The position numbers and the translations under genes were made by a program. The notes beneath the pieces were generated by a model. That model ran no database searches and was not told the origin of the DNA. It saw only the letters and a list, made by a program, of their open reading frames with translations. A stretch of DNA of 64,000 bases from Comamonas suwonensis (GTDB lineage: Bacteria; Pseudomonadota; Gammaproteobacteria; Burkholderiales; Burkholderiaceae_C), in NCBI RefSeq assembly GCF_012844455.2, contig NZ_JABBCQ020000005.1, positions 221,884-285,883 on the forward strand, in the 5' to 3' direction. Positions 47,583 through 58,127 of the stretch are shown one piece after another (position 1 is the stretch's first letter; every line of letters begins with the position of its first letter).

Positions 47583-47700
47583 TTCCCCCTGAGGCGCTTT
47601 GCGCCTTCCCCCTCTCTCGATGCGTTGCATCGGGAGGGGGACGACAACTTCGCTGCGGGGTGGCCCTCGCGGATGTCTCTGGACTGGAGCCAGCAGGCTT
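47583..47700. repeat. Compound hairpin repeat, C/G-rich
   Basis: Following the methyltransferase stop there are two stems: AGGCGC-TTT-GCGCCT (47592-47606) and CCCCCTC...CGATGC-GTT-GCATCG-G-GAGGGGG (47608-47640). From memory this module (CCCCCTC...GAGGGGGACGACAACTTCGC) recurs in comamonad genomes; only one copy lies in this window. It may act as a terminator or bound a mobile REP-type unit. Confidence 0.5.
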
Positions 47701-47730
47701 CGGCGCTTGCTCTAGGCATACACTTTCATC

Positions 47731-47931
47731 ATGATTCGCTGGTTGATCGTCATTTTTCTGGCCCTGTTGCTCATCAACGGCTTGCATGGCTGGCTGCAGC
47801 GCATTGGGTTAGGGCGTCTGCCCGGCGACTTTCGCTTTCGGCTGTTCGGGCGCGAGTTCTTCCTGCCCATCGCCAGCACCGTGCTTCTCAGTGTGATCGC
47901 GGCGCTGATTGCGCGCTTTGTGAAACTGTGA
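47731..47931 (+). CDS. DUF2905 family small membrane protein
   Basis: The 66-residue protein has two hydrophobic segments around the family motif GLGRLPGDFRF and FGREFFLPIASTVLLS. It is likely an inner-membrane protein of unknown function. It ends 55 bases before a thioredoxin-2 region and starts after the compound hairpin. Confidence 0.85.
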   Translation: MIRWLIVIFLALLLINGLHGWLQRIGLGRLPGDFRFRLFGREFFLPIASTVLLSVIAALIARFVKL

Positions 47932-48031
47932 GTTGCTGACTTGAATCTGCCAGCACTGACAGCAAATACCGGCATGAACCCGACTTGTGCCCACCTGCAC
48001 AAGCCATGCACCGCTACAGAAAGGTTGTCCT

Positions 48032-48466
48032 GTGTCCGAATCCCTGCACTACGTCTGCCCCCACTGCCACACCACCAACCGTATCGCCAAAGAGCAGCTG
48101 GGCAATCAGCCTGACTGCGGCAGCTGCCACCAGCCCCTGATCACGGGCGAGCCCCTGGCGCTGGATGACAGCAGCTTTACCAAGCATATTGGCCGCAGCC
48201 AGTTGCCGGTGGTGGTGGATTTCTGGGCGCCCTGGTGCGGTCCCTGCCGCATGATGGCCCCTGCCTTTGCGCAGGCCGCTCAGCAGCTTGCCGGTCAGGC
48301 GCAACTGGCCAAGCTCGATACCGAGGCTTATCCACTGCCAGCCGCGCCATTGGGCATTCGCAGCATTCCCACCATGGTGATCTTCAAGGAAGGCAAAGAG
48401 CTGGCCCGCGTCTCCGGTGCCATGCCTGCGGGTGAGATCGTGCGCTGGGTGCAGTCGGTGATCTGA
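48032..48466 (+). CDS. trxC: Thioredoxin 2 (zinc-finger thioredoxin)
   Basis: TrxC is a stress-linked thiol-disulfide reductase. The 144-residue product has an N-terminal zinc-binding pair CPHC and CGSC and the active site FWAPWCGPCRMM in the thioredoxin fold, followed by GIRSIPTMVIFKEG with the cis-proline. The start is GTG 48032 after AAAGG; an upstream ATG 47987 in frame would add 15 residues not typical of TrxC. Confidence 0.95.
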   Translation: MSESLHYVCPHCHTTNRIAKEQLGNQPDCGSCHQPLITGEPLALDDSSFTKHIGRSQLPVVVDFWAPWCGPCRMMAPAFAQAAQQLAGQAQLAKLDTEAYPLPAAPLGIRSIPTMVIFKEGKELARVSGAMPAGEIVRWVQSVI

Positions 48467-48472
48467 GAGGCT

Positions 48473-48847
48473 TCACCCCGGCGTTTGCTGGCGCAATGCA
48501 GCTACTTCCTCATCGCTGAATACGCGGGAGCGGGTCAGAAATGCTTTTCCCTCTGGCCCCTCCAGCGATAGCGTGCCGCCGCCGTGACCGTCGATCACGT
48601 CGATGATGAGCTGGGTGTGCTTCCAGTACTCAAACTGCGAGACGCTCATGTAAAACGGCAGACTGCCAATTTCGCCCAGCTTCACGTCGCCGGGGCCGAT
48701 GGTCAGCTCGCCCTCGATATAGCAATTGGCCGCGCTGTTGTCACAGCAGCCGCCGGACTGATGAAAGAACAGATGCGGCCCATACTTGGCGCGCAGCACG
48801 TCGATCAAGGCAAGTGTGGCCGGGGTGGCAATGACGCGGTAGACCAT
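48473..48847 (-). CDS. DUF779 family protein
   Basis: The 124-residue protein carries the family motif FFHQSGGCCDNSAANCY and LSLEGPEGKAFLTRSRVF. DUF779 genes almost always lie next to an NAD-dependent aldehyde dehydrogenase, as here (adhP between), and the cysteine-rich motif suggests a metal-linked assembly or regulatory role; the exact function is not known. A longer open frame to 48907 lacks a ribosome site. Confidence 0.85.
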   Translation of the reverse strand: MVYRVIATPATLALIDVLRAKYGPHLFFHQSGGCCDNSAANCYIEGELTIGPGDVKLGEIGSLPFYMSVSQFEYWKHTQLIIDVIDGHGGGTLSLEGPEGKAFLTRSRVFSDEEVAALRQQTPG

Positions 48848-48920
48848 GATGCTCTCCCTGTGAGAGTGCGCCACCCGAGCATGGGCTAGGGTGGCGCAGC
48901 AATGCATATTAGGCGTTGCT

Positions 48921-49955
48921 TTAAGCGGCGATGTCCAGCACTACGCGGCCTTCAATCTTGCCCTGGTGCATGCGGGCAAAGATATCGTTGATGTTCTCCA
49001 GTTTGTCGGTCGATACCGTCGCCTTGACCTTGCCCTGGGCGGCAAAGTCCAGTGACTCCTGCAGATCCAGCCGGGTTCCGACGATGGAGCCGCGCACCGT
49101 GATGCCCTGAAGCACCATGGAGAAGATCGGGAGTGGAAAATCTCCTGGTGGCAAGCCATTGAGGGAAACCGTTCCGCCGCGACGCACCATTCCCAACGCC
49201 TGCTCGAAGGCCTTGGGCGACACGGCCGTGACCAGCACGCCATGGGCGCCTTCAATCTCTTTTTGCAGATAGGCTGCCGGGTCCGTCGTCATGGCATTGA
49301 CGGTGACGGTGGCGCCCAATTGGCGCGCCAGGGCGAGCTTGGAGTCGTCAATGTCCACTGCCGCCACATTGAAGCCCATGGCCTTGGCGTATTGCACGGC
49401 CATGTGGCCCAGGCCGCCAACACCCGAAATCACCACCCAGTCGCCGGGCTTGGCATCGGTGACCTTCAGACCTTTGTACACGGTGACCCCGGCGCAGAGT
49501 ACGGGAGCGATGTCGATAAAACCTATATTCGACGGCAAGTGGCCCACATAGTTGGGGTCGGCCAGCGCGTAATCGGCAAAGCCGCCATTGACCGAGTAGC
49601 CGGTATTGGTTTGGGATTCACACAAGGTCTCCCAGCCGCCGATACAGTGGCGGCAGAAGCCGCAGGCGCTGTGCAGCCAGGGCACGCCCACGCGGTCGCC
49701 TTCCTTGACATGTTTGACGTTTTTGCCCACGGCGGCGACATGGCCGACGCCCTCGTGTCCGGGAATAAAGGGTGGGTGGGGTTTGACAGGCCAGTCGCCT
49801 TCTGCCGCATGCAGGTCGGTGTGGCAGACGCCGGAGGCGGCGATCTTGACCAGAATCTGATCGTCCGCCGGGCGGGGTACGGGCATTTCTTCAATGGTCA
49901 GGGGCTTCCCGAAGGAGCGCACCACGGCAGCTTTCATGGTCTGGGGTAAAGACAT
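48921..49955 (-). CDS. adhP: Zinc-dependent alcohol dehydrogenase (AdhP type)
   Basis: The 344-residue enzyme oxidises ethanol or other primary alcohols to aldehydes with NAD+. Zinc ligands are seen in SGVCHTDLHAAEGDW (catalytic Cys) and GHEGVGHV, and the structural zinc cysteines in CGFCRHCIGGWETLC. The coenzyme motif is SGVGGLGHMAVQYAKA. It stands between the aldehyde dehydrogenase upstream and the DUF779 gene downstream, all on the minus strand, so aldehyde produced here is probably consumed by the neighbour. Confidence 0.93.
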   Translation of the reverse strand: MSLPQTMKAAVVRSFGKPLTIEEMPVPRPADDQILVKIAASGVCHTDLHAAEGDWPVKPHPPFIPGHEGVGHVAAVGKNVKHVKEGDRVGVPWLHSACGFCRHCIGGWETLCESQTNTGYSVNGGFADYALADPNYVGHLPSNIGFIDIAPVLCAGVTVYKGLKVTDAKPGDWVVISGVGGLGHMAVQYAKAMGFNVAAVDIDDSKLALARQLGATVTVNAMTTDPAAYLQKEIEGAHGVLVTAVSPKAFEQALGMVRRGGTVSLNGLPPGDFPLPIFSMVLQGITVRGSIVGTRLDLQESLDFAAQGKVKATVSTDKLENINDIFARMHQGKIEGRVVLDIAA

Positions 49956-50199
49956 CAGAGTACCTTTTTGAAGTAGGGAGCACGACCACAGCCGGTGGAC
50001 TGTGCGTGCACCTTGTCAAAGAACCATGCGGGTAGGCATGGATGTTGTACGCAGGTCGGATGGCCCTGTGCAGAAGACTGTTGCTCTCCCTGGGAGAGGG
50101 CAACGATCTCCATGCACTATGAAGCCTCAGGTGTTTAAAGGCATTTGATGCTGCTCAAACAGGCCTCGCTCTCGCCACGATGTCATGTGGCGCTCATCT

Positions 50200-51720
<1,521 letters not shown>

Positions 51721-51772
51721 GGGTAACCTCCAGAGCAAGAGAGCAGGGGGAATAAAAAGGTGTGCAGGCCTT

Positions 51773-51793
51773 GCTTCACGGCGGTCGTGAAGC
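51773..51793. promoter_or_regulatory. Perfect inverted repeat upstream of aldehyde dehydrogenase
   Basis: GCTTCACG-GCGGT-CGTGAAGC is a perfect 8-bp inverted repeat with a 5-base centre between the aldehyde dehydrogenase start (51720) and the end of cca (51878). No T-run follows on either strand, so an operator is more likely than a terminator. The cognate regulator is unknown; its gene is not in this cluster. Confidence 0.5.
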
Positions 51794-51877
51794 CTGCAGT
51801 CCTGCATATTCCTGCCTGACTTGGTGCTCTATGGAGGCGGTTTTCCCTCTGCGGGTTTTCCCTTGGTGTGAGACTGC

Positions 51878-53182
51878 TCAGGCGGCAGGTGCTGCCGAGT
51901 CGGGGCAATGGGTTGCAGTCACTTGTGGTTGTTGCAATTGCAGTGCAACTGCCTGTTCGCGCGCTTGGCTTACCGCATCGCCAATGGCTTTGCCTTTGAG
52001 TCCGCGCTGGGCGGCGGCCTGTGCGACGGGGGCAGTCTCTACGGCCAGCGCGGCGTTCAGTGCACGGCTTAGGCGCTGGCGCTGCGGGTAAGGCGCTTCT
52101 TCAAAACCCAGGCGGCCACGGGCATCGCATTCGCAGGCTAGCAGGGCTTCTTCAAAACGTTCGGGCTTGCGTATGGCGTCGCAGCGCTCCAGCAATCGCA
52201 GCAGCGCGGCGGCATTCAGCTCATTGCTGCGGTGAGTGTTGCCATGCTCGCGGGCCACGACTTCGGCCAGTTCCTTGCAGTCATTGGGCACGCGCCAGCG
52301 GTCGCAGACCTGCAGCAGCAGACGGGCGCTGCGCTGCTCGTGGCCAATGTGGCGGGGCAGCACATCGGCGGGCGTGGTGCCCTTGCCAAAGTCATGACAC
52401 AGGCAGGCAAAGCGCACCGTGAGCGGTGCCTGCAGGCGGGCGGACATGTCCAGCACCATCATGGCGTGCACGCCAGTGTCCACCTCGGGGTGATATTCGG
52501 CGCGCTGGGGAACGCCCCAGAGTTTGTTGAGTTCAGGCAGCAGTCTTGCCAGTGCCCCGCAGTCACGCAGGATGCTGAACATGCGCGAGGGCTGGGCTTC
52601 CATCAGGCCGCGGCTGATTTCCTGCCAGACGCGCTCTGGAACCAGGGAATCCACCTCGCCAGCTTCCACCATCTCTCGCATCAGCGCCATGGTTTCGGGT
52701 GCCACGGAAAAGTCGGTGAAGCGCGCTGCAAAACGGGCCAGACGCAGAATGCGCACCGGGTCTTCGCGAAAGGCATCGGTCACATGGCGCAGCACGCGAT
52801 CTTTCAGATCCTGCTGGCCGTTATAGGGGTCTACCAGGTCTTTGAGCTCGCTGGCGCTTTTCCAGTCTGCAGGGGCAGCGATGGAGTTGATCGTGAGGTC
52901 GCGCCGCGCCAGGTCTTCTTCCAGGGTCACATCAGCGGCGGTGTGCACCACAAAGCCGCGATAGCCCATGCCGTTCTTGCGCTCGGTGCGGGCCAGCGCA
53001 TATTCCTCATGGGTCTTGGGGTGCAGAAACACCGGGAAATCGCGCCCAACGGGCACAAAGCCGCGCGCTGTCATCTGCTCTGGCGTGGCACCCACCACCA
53101 CCCAGTCGGTGTCGTTGACGGGCAGGCCCAGCAACTGGTCTCTCACTGCACCGCCCACCTTGTAAACCTTGAATTCGCTCAT
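51878..53182 (-). CDS. cca: CCA tRNA nucleotidyltransferase (multifunctional, HD type)
   Basis: The 434-residue enzyme adds or repairs the CCA end of tRNAs. The nucleotidyltransferase head has [23 protein letters not shown] with the GxxDxD type carboxylates, [13 protein letters not shown] and a RxxRF neck (RLARFAARF). The HD phosphohydrolase domain is present ([12 protein letters not shown] and HIGHEQRSA), which marks the multifunctional 2'-nucleotidase/phosphodiesterase form. The start at 53182 is the only conserved N-terminus. Confidence 0.95.
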   Translation of the reverse strand: MSEFKVYKVGGAVRDQLLGLPVNDTDWVVVGATPEQMTARGFVPVGRDFPVFLHPKTHEEYALARTERKNGMGYRGFVVHTAADVTLEEDLARRDLTINSIAAPADWKSASELKDLVDPYNGQQDLKDRVLRHVTDAFREDPVRILRLARFAARFTDFSVAPETMALMREMVEAGEVDSLVPERVWQEISRGLMEAQPSRMFSILRDCGALARLLPELNKLWGVPQRAEYHPEVDTGVHAMMVLDMSARLQAPLTVRFACLCHDFGKGTTPADVLPRHIGHEQRSARLLLQVCDRWRVPNDCKELAEVVAREHGNTHRSNELNAAALLRLLERCDAIRKPERFEEALLACECDARGRLGFEEAPYPQRQRLSRALNAALAVETAPVAQAAAQRGLKGKAIGDAVSQAREQAVALQLQQPQVTATHCPDSAAPAA

Positions 53183-53229
53183 GCTGCAATGGTAGTGGTT
53201 ACTCGGCGCGGTGCAGGCGGGTTTTTTGC

Positions 53230-53913
53230 TCAGCGCTGCGTGCGGTAAGGTTCTTCAAATGGCAGAAAATCATTTTCGGCCAGCGCGCCCTGCACCCATT
53301 CCTGTGTGGATGGCAGCAGGCAGATGCGCTGCACATAGGCGGTGACGATCTGCGAGGTGGGCAGGCCGTAGCTGTTGAGGCGCATGCAGACCGGGGCAAA
53401 AAATGCATCGGCAATGCTGAACTGCTCAAACAGCATGGGGCCATGGGCAGCTTGCAGCTGGGGCAGCCAGAGCGCTTCAAGCCGCCGCACATCGGCGCGC
53501 AGATCGGCATGCTGCTCCCAGAGCTGGGCGCCGACCTCATGCAGTCGCGCTTCGATATTCATGGGGCAGAGGCTGCGCAGGCTGCTGAAACCGCTGTGCA
53601 TTTCGGACACCAGACTGCGCGCGCGGGCGCGCTGGGCGGCATGCTGGGGCCACAGATGTTTTTCGGGAAAGCGTTCGGCCAGGTATTCGCAGATCGCAAG
53701 GCTGTCCCAGATGATGAGCTCATCATCGACCAGCAGCGGCACCTTGCCGATGGGTGACAGCGATAACACCTGTTGCTTGAACTGGGAGTCCGGTGCAAAG
53801 CTGTCGAAGCGCAGCTTGACCTCATCGAAGTGAATGCCGCTTTGCCGCATCAGCATCCAGGGTCGCATAGACCACGAAGAGTAGTTCTTGTTGCCTATAT
53901 AGAGCTTGAGCAT
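53230..53913 (-). CDS. Glutathione S-transferase family protein
   Basis: The 227-residue soluble protein has an N-terminal thioredoxin-fold domain ([20 protein letters not shown]) containing the family catalytic Ser or Cys region, the cis-proline segment [25 protein letters not shown] and a C-terminal all-helical domain. Members conjugate glutathione or act as regulators of stress. It lies 47 bases upstream of cca, same direction, and is probably cotranscribed. Substrate unknown. Confidence 0.9.
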   Translation of the reverse strand: MLKLYIGNKNYSSWSMRPWMLMRQSGIHFDEVKLRFDSFAPDSQFKQQVLSLSPIGKVPLLVDDELIIWDSLAICEYLAERFPEKHLWPQHAAQRARARSLVSEMHSGFSSLRSLCPMNIEARLHEVGAQLWEQHADLRADVRRLEALWLPQLQAAHGPMLFEQFSIADAFFAPVCMRLNSYGLPTSQIVTAYVQRICLLPSTQEWVQGALAENDFLPFEEPYRTQR

Positions 53914-54029
53914 GACGGTTCCCCAATTTCAATACTTTTCAGCATATTACGCTGGCTGGCGGCGGTCTGTCGTTCCGAGCGCCGCACTGATGCACAGGGC
54001 TGTGCGGCAAATGATGTAATTGCACACCT

Positions 54030-54791
54030 ATGGCAAATACTTCCACTACTTCTGCAAATGTCTCCGCCAATGTGGCCGGTGCCGGTCATCACAAGGGCGC
54101 GCTGGTGCTGTTCTCTGGCGGGCAGGACTCGACGACCTGTCTGGCGCAGGCGCTGGCCATGTTCGACCGTGTGGAGACGCTGGGCTTTGATTATGGTCAG
54201 CGTCACAGCGTGGAGATGGCCGTTCGCGCCGGTGTGCGCGAGCAACTGGCGCAGCGCTTTCCGGCATGGGCACCGCGTCTGGGGGAAGACCATGTGCTGT
54301 CGCTGGATGTGCTCAAGCAGATTGGCGGCTCATCGCTGACGGACGATGTGGCCTTTGCAATGCAGGCCGATGGCTTGCCCAACACTTTTGTGCCGGGCCG
54401 CAATCTGCTGTTTTTGACCCTGGCTGGTGCGCTGGCCTATCGCCGTGGGCTGACGGTGATCGTCACCGGCGTGTGCGAGACCGATTACTCAGGCTACCCC
54501 GACTGCCGCGACGACACCATGAAGGCGCAGCAACTGGCGCTGAACCTAGGACTGGAGCGCCGTCTGCGTATCGACACCCCGCTGATGTGGCTGGACAAGG
54601 CCCAGACTTGGCAAATGGCCCATGACCTGGGCGGTGATGCGCTGGTGGAGCTGGTCCGCGTCGAGACCCACACCTGCTACCAGGGCACGCGCGATGCGTT
54701 ACACGAATGGGGCTATGGCTGCGGCAGCTGCCCTGCCTGCGAGCTGCGTGCCTCGGGATGGAAAAACTGGCGCGCCAGCCAGTCGGCTTGA
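54030..54791 (+). CDS. queC: 7-cyano-7-deazaguanine synthase
   Basis: QueC converts 7-carboxy-7-deazaguanine to preQ0 in queuosine synthesis, using ATP and ammonia. The 253-residue product has the PP-loop ATPase motif [17 protein letters not shown] near 27-43 and the zinc site [14 protein letters not shown] at the C-terminus. queD, queE and queF are not nearby, so the pathway is split in this genome. A strong terminator follows at 54886-54913. Confidence 0.95.
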   Translation: MANTSTTSANVSANVAGAGHHKGALVLFSGGQDSTTCLAQALAMFDRVETLGFDYGQRHSVEMAVRAGVREQLAQRFPAWAPRLGEDHVLSLDVLKQIGGSSLTDDVAFAMQADGLPNTFVPGRNLLFLTLAGALAYRRGLTVIVTGVCETDYSGYPDCRDDTMKAQQLALNLGLERRLRIDTPLMWLDKAQTWQMAHDLGGDALVELVRVETHTCYQGTRDALHEWGYGCGSCPACELRASGWKNWRASQSA

Positions 54792-54807
54792 AGAAGTGGT
54801 CACCTGA

Positions 54808-54833
54808 ATTTGATAGCTGATAGCGATCAATAA
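54808..54833. repeat. REP-like intergenic palindrome, partial copy
   Basis: AATTTGATAGCTGATAGCGATCAATA shows only the outer end of the family, followed directly by a terminator stem. It is probably a decayed copy. Confidence 0.35.
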
Positions 54834-54870
54834 AAAAGGACTTCAAGGCGATTGACCTTTGAAGTCCTTT
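54832..54870 (-). terminator. Intrinsic terminator (minus strand)
   Basis: AAAGGACTTCAA / TTGAAGTCCTTT forms a 12-bp stem with a 12-base loop, ending in T6 on the minus strand. It would stop transcripts of the small minus-strand gene at 54917-55177. Confidence 0.8.
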
Positions 54871-54885
54871 GAATGATGGCGGTAG

Positions 54886-54913
54886 ATGCTCCTTAATGAG
54901 GAGCATTTTTTTT
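54886..54913 (+). terminator. Intrinsic terminator after queC
   Basis: ATGCTCCT-TAATG-AGGAGCAT is a perfect 8-bp stem followed by T7. It closes the queC transcript. Confidence 0.85.
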
Positions 54914-54916
54914 GCC

Positions 54917-55177
54917 TTAAACGTGAGGTCGTGTCGCGATCTGCCCGGCGCGGATCTGCTTGGTCATGTTGGTCAGCCAAGCCTGACTCTCGGGCGTTTC
55001 AAACAGAAAATCCCAGATGGCGTTGTGCTGGCGCGGCGTTAGGCTCAGCGCGCCGTGGCGGCGCATATGGGCTTGCAGCCTGTGCATTTCTTCGCGGGTC
55101 AGCGGTAGCTGCATCACGGTGAGAGGAGGGCGCGGGCGGTAGCGGCGCTGGGGAATATTCTTGTTCGGGCGACTCAT
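54917..55177 (-). CDS. Small conserved hypothetical protein
   Basis: The 86-residue basic, soluble protein (MSRPNKNIPQRRYRPRPPLT...) has no recognised family. The middle part LTREEMHRLQAHMRRHGALSL is helical and the centre LTPRQHNAIWDFLFETPESQAW suggests a second helix pair. It lies about 20 bases downstream of the 5-formyl-THF cyclo-ligase stop and is in the same direction, so it may be cotranscribed. ATG 55177 is chosen; five upstream codons are also open. Confidence 0.6.
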   Translation of the reverse strand: MSRPNKNIPQRRYRPRPPLTVMQLPLTREEMHRLQAHMRRHGALSLTPRQHNAIWDFLFETPESQAWLTNMTKQIRAGQIATRPHV

Positions 55178-55196
55178 GGCAAAACAGTTCAAAGGT

Positions 55197-55769
55197 TCAG
55201 ACGGGCCAGACTACACCGTTGTCGTTCAGGATGGCGTCCAGGGGCAAGTCATGCACCTCAGGATGGAAGTCATCTACATAGCCATTGGTGTAGCCCAGTC
55301 CCACGGTAAATGGGCGCGGGGTCAGCTCGGCCAGCGTGCGGTCATAAAAACCGCCGCCGTAGCCCAGCCGGTAGCCGCCAGCGGCATAGCCCACGCAGGG
55401 CACAAACAGCAGCGTGGGTACCAGTAGCTCGGTGTCCTTGGGCTTGGGGATGCCATAGGCGTCCTCTTCCATAGGACAGCCGGGATACCAGGCGTGAAAA
55501 CTCAGCGTCTTACGCTGTTTGTCGATCACCGGCAGCCCAATCCTGCGCCGTTGTGGGGTACCCTGTAGCTCGCCATCTTCTTTCCAGCGATGCAGAGCAG
55601 GCAGCGGGTCGAATTCACCCTTGATGGGCCAATAGGCGCCAATCACGGTATCGGGTCGCTCCATCAGCCAAAAGCGCATCACCTGCTGTAGCGCATCTGC
55701 ACGCTGCAGGCGATCTGGAAGGTTGAGGCGCAGTTCAATCAACTTGCGGCGTAACGCTGCTTTGTCCAT
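55197..55769 (-). CDS. 5-formyltetrahydrofolate cyclo-ligase
   Basis: The 190-residue enzyme converts 5-formyl-THF to 5,10-methenyl-THF with ATP, recycling folate. The family C-terminal signature GYRLGYGGGFYDRTLAEL is clear, and an N-terminal ALRRKLIELRLNL helix is typical. ATG 55769 follows GGAGGAAAT. An upstream open frame runs opposite slt and is a shadow. The gene is divergent from slt, with 15 bp between their starts. Confidence 0.94.
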   Translation of the reverse strand: MDKAALRRKLIELRLNLPDRLQRADALQQVMRFWLMERPDTVIGAYWPIKGEFDPLPALHRWKEDGELQGTPQRRRIGLPVIDKQRKTLSFHAWYPGCPMEEDAYGIPKPKDTELLVPTLLFVPCVGYAAGGYRLGYGGGFYDRTLAELTPRPFTVGLGYTNGYVDDFHPEVHDLPLDAILNDNGVVWPV

Positions 55770-55784
55770 CGGGTAATTTCCTCC

Positions 55785-57764
55785 ATGCACTGGCTGAAGA
55801 TTTTGACACCGCTTTGTGCGGCTTCCATGTTGACTGTAGCTGCTCCGTTTGCGCAGGCACAAAATTCGGGTGATGCCGTGTTGCTGGATATGCAAAAAGC
55901 ATTCCGCGCGCGCAATCAGGCGGCCCTGACCCAGCTGCTGCCACAGGCCAGCGGCCACCCCCTCCAACCTTGGGCCGCTTACTGGGAACTCAAGAACCGC
56001 CTTGAAACCTCGGCACCAGATGAAATTCAGGGCTTCCTGACCCGTTACGCCGGCACCTACCAGGAAGATCGCCTGCGCAACGACTGGCTGCTGCTGCTGG
56101 GCAAGCAGCGCGACTGGAGCACTTTCAGTCGTGTCTACCCGCAGTTCCGCATGCGCGATGACAAGTCCGTCACCTGCTACGCCTTGCTGGCCGATGCCGT
56201 GCAAGGCCGTGGCGCGCCCAATGTGGGACAGCAGGTGCGCGATTTGTGGATGGCGCAAAAAGATGCGGATGACGGTTGCACCACCGCCGCTGGCCAGATG
56301 TACGCCAGCAAGCTCATCAGCGCCGAAGACGTGTGGCGCCGCGCCCGCGTAGCGACTGAGAGCAATCGCCAGAAGGCTGCGCGTGATGCAGTGGCCATCG
56401 TCGCGCCTGAGGCGGCAGACCAGGTGGCGCAGGTTTTCGCCTCACCCGCGAAATACCTGGCTGGGCAGAGCAAGGCCCGTGGCCGCGAGCGCAAGGAGCT
56501 GGCGCTGCTGGCCCTGATTCGCATGGCTGCGAGTGACCCCGATGGCGCGGCCGGTCAGATTGAAGGTGGCTGGGGCGCACAGCTCAGCGCTGAAGAGCGC
56601 AACTGGGCCTGGGCCGTGGCGGGCAAGCAAGCCGCGTTCAAGCTCTCGCCGGATGCCAACACTTACTTTGGCAAAGTGCGCCGCAATGAAGACCTGAGCG
56701 ATGAGCTGCTGGGCTGGAAGGTGCGTGCCGCCCTGCGCGCGGGTGACTGGAAAGCCGTGCGCCGCGCAGTCGATGCCATGGGCTCCGAGCGCACTGACCC
56801 GACCTGGGCTTACTGGAAGGCCAAGTCCATGCTGGCTGGCCGCCCCAGTGCCGAAGAAAAGGCGGAAGCCCGTCAGCTGCTGGAAGACACGGCGGGCAGC
56901 GGCAGCTTCTATGAGCAACTGGCGCTTGAAGAGATCGGTCAGCGCATTACCGTGCCGCCCGCCCCCGCACCGTTGACGGCGCAGGAAAAGGCCGCAGCGC
57001 GCAGCAACCCGGGCTTGGCCCGCAGCCTGTATGCGATTGGCATGGGCCTGCGCAGCGAAGGCGTGCGCGAGTGGAACTACAGCACCAACCTGCACCAGCC
57101 CGGGGGCCTGGAAGACCGCGAGCTGTATGCCGCGGCCGATCTGGCCTGTGAGCGCCAGATCTGGGACCGCTGCATCAACACCAGCGAGCGAACCAAGACT
57201 TTTGCGGACTGGAAGCAGCGCTATCCCATGCCTTATCACGACACCGTGTTGGCCAAGTCGCGCAACATCGGCCTGGACCCGGCCTATGTCTATGGCCTGA
57301 TACGCCAGGAAAGCCGCTTCATCATGGATGCGCGCTCGGGTGTGGGCGCTTCGGGCCTCATGCAAGTCATGCCTGCCACGGCACGTTGGACGGCCAAGAA
57401 GATCGGCATGACCGGCTTTACGCCTGACATGATCAACGACCGCGATACCAACATCACCATCGGCACGTCTTACCTCAAGCTGGCGCTGGACGATTTTGAC
57501 GGCTCCATGGCCATGGCCGCCGCAGGTTACAACGCGGGCCCCGGTCGTCCCCGCAACTGGCGCAACGGCCCCACGCTGGACGCCGCCATCTGGGCCGAAA
57601 ATGTTCCGTTCAGCGAGACGCGCGACTATGTGAAGAAGGTGCTCTCCAACACCACCAACTACGCGGCGCTGATTACGGGTCAGCCCCAATCGCTCAAGAG
57701 CCGTCTGGGCACCGTTGGCCCACGCCCCGGTAACGAGGCCGAGCCTATGAAGGATATGCCATAA
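55785..57764 (+). CDS. slt: Soluble lytic murein transglycosylase
   Basis: Slt cleaves peptidoglycan glycan strands to 1,6-anhydromuropeptides in the periplasm. The 659-residue protein has a signal peptide (ending AQA-QN), a long helical superhelix (about 30-480) and a C-terminal SLT domain with the catalytic Glu in GLIRQESRFIMDAR and conserved GASGLMQVMPATA and AAGYNAGPGRPRNW. Length and layout match E. coli Slt70 relatives. The ribosome site before ATG 55785 is weak. Confidence 0.95.
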   Translation: MHWLKILTPLCAASMLTVAAPFAQAQNSGDAVLLDMQKAFRARNQAALTQLLPQASGHPLQPWAAYWELKNRLETSAPDEIQGFLTRYAGTYQEDRLRNDWLLLLGKQRDWSTFSRVYPQFRMRDDKSVTCYALLADAVQGRGAPNVGQQVRDLWMAQKDADDGCTTAAGQMYASKLISAEDVWRRARVATESNRQKAARDAVAIVAPEAADQVAQVFASPAKYLAGQSKARGRERKELALLALIRMAASDPDGAAGQIEGGWGAQLSAEERNWAWAVAGKQAAFKLSPDANTYFGKVRRNEDLSDELLGWKVRAALRAGDWKAVRRAVDAMGSERTDPTWAYWKAKSMLAGRPSAEEKAEARQLLEDTAGSGSFYEQLALEEIGQRITVPPAPAPLTAQEKAAARSNPGLARSLYAIGMGLRSEGVREWNYSTNLHQPGGLEDRELYAAADLACERQIWDRCINTSERTKTFADWKQRYPMPYHDTVLAKSRNIGLDPAYVYGLIRQESRFIMDARSGVGASGLMQVMPATARWTAKKIGMTGFTPDMINDRDTNITIGTSYLKLALDDFDGSMAMAAAGYNAGPGRPRNWRNGPTLDAAIWAENVPFSETRDYVKKVLSNTTNYAALITGQPQSLKSRLGTVGPRPGNEAEPMKDMP

Positions 57765-57804
57765 GATCTTGCATGATGGGCTGATCGTTCATTCATTGGT
57801 CGCT

Positions 57805-57842
57805 AAAAGCGCTCATCCCTTATGGGGCTGAGCGCTTTTTTT
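57805..57842 (+). terminator. Intrinsic terminator after slt
   Basis: AAAAGCGCTCA / TGAGCGCTTTT forms an 11-bp stem with an inner CCC/GGG pairing, followed by T6. It ends the slt transcript 40 bases after its stop. Confidence 0.9.
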
Positions 57843-57952
57843 GCGTGTGCATGGGCTCAAGAAAAAACCGCGCAGGCCTGCGCCGGAGCGCGCGTGAATA
57901 GCACGCAAGACTGTTTGTAGGTGAATACCTTGCAGAGCTAAGGCGAATGAGA

Positions 57953-57980
57953 TTGGTTTGTGTTTACAAAAGTACATAAT
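57953..57980 (+). promoter_or_regulatory. Candidate promoter of TonB-dependent receptor
   Basis: TTGGTT (57953-57958) and CATAAT (57975-57980) with a 16-bp spacer lie in AT-rich DNA 148 bp before the receptor. The overlapping GCGAATGAGATTGGTTTG only loosely resembles a Fur box. The remaining 57843-58127 shows no ORF or other feature. Confidence 0.4.
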
Positions 57981-58127
57981 TGCAACCGTCAAAGCCCATA
58001 ACGCCACATACAACCTCGGCTTTGTCTCCCTTTAGCTGCCCCGCCAGCTGTCCCAAAGGTCCATCAAGGGCCGACTCATCTTCTCAATACATAGCAACGA
58101 CCTGATCTGTCAGGTCGAGGAGTCATC

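Noticed and set aside
51721..51860. Sigma54 promoter upstream of the aldehyde dehydrogenase
   Set aside because: A GG...GC pair was seen (AGGCAGGAATATGCA) but the spacing is 9 rather than the required 10 bases.
57943..57961. Fur box upstream of the TonB-dependent receptor
   Set aside because: GCGAATGAGATTGGTTTG matches only parts of the consensus, so I mention it as loose similarity only.
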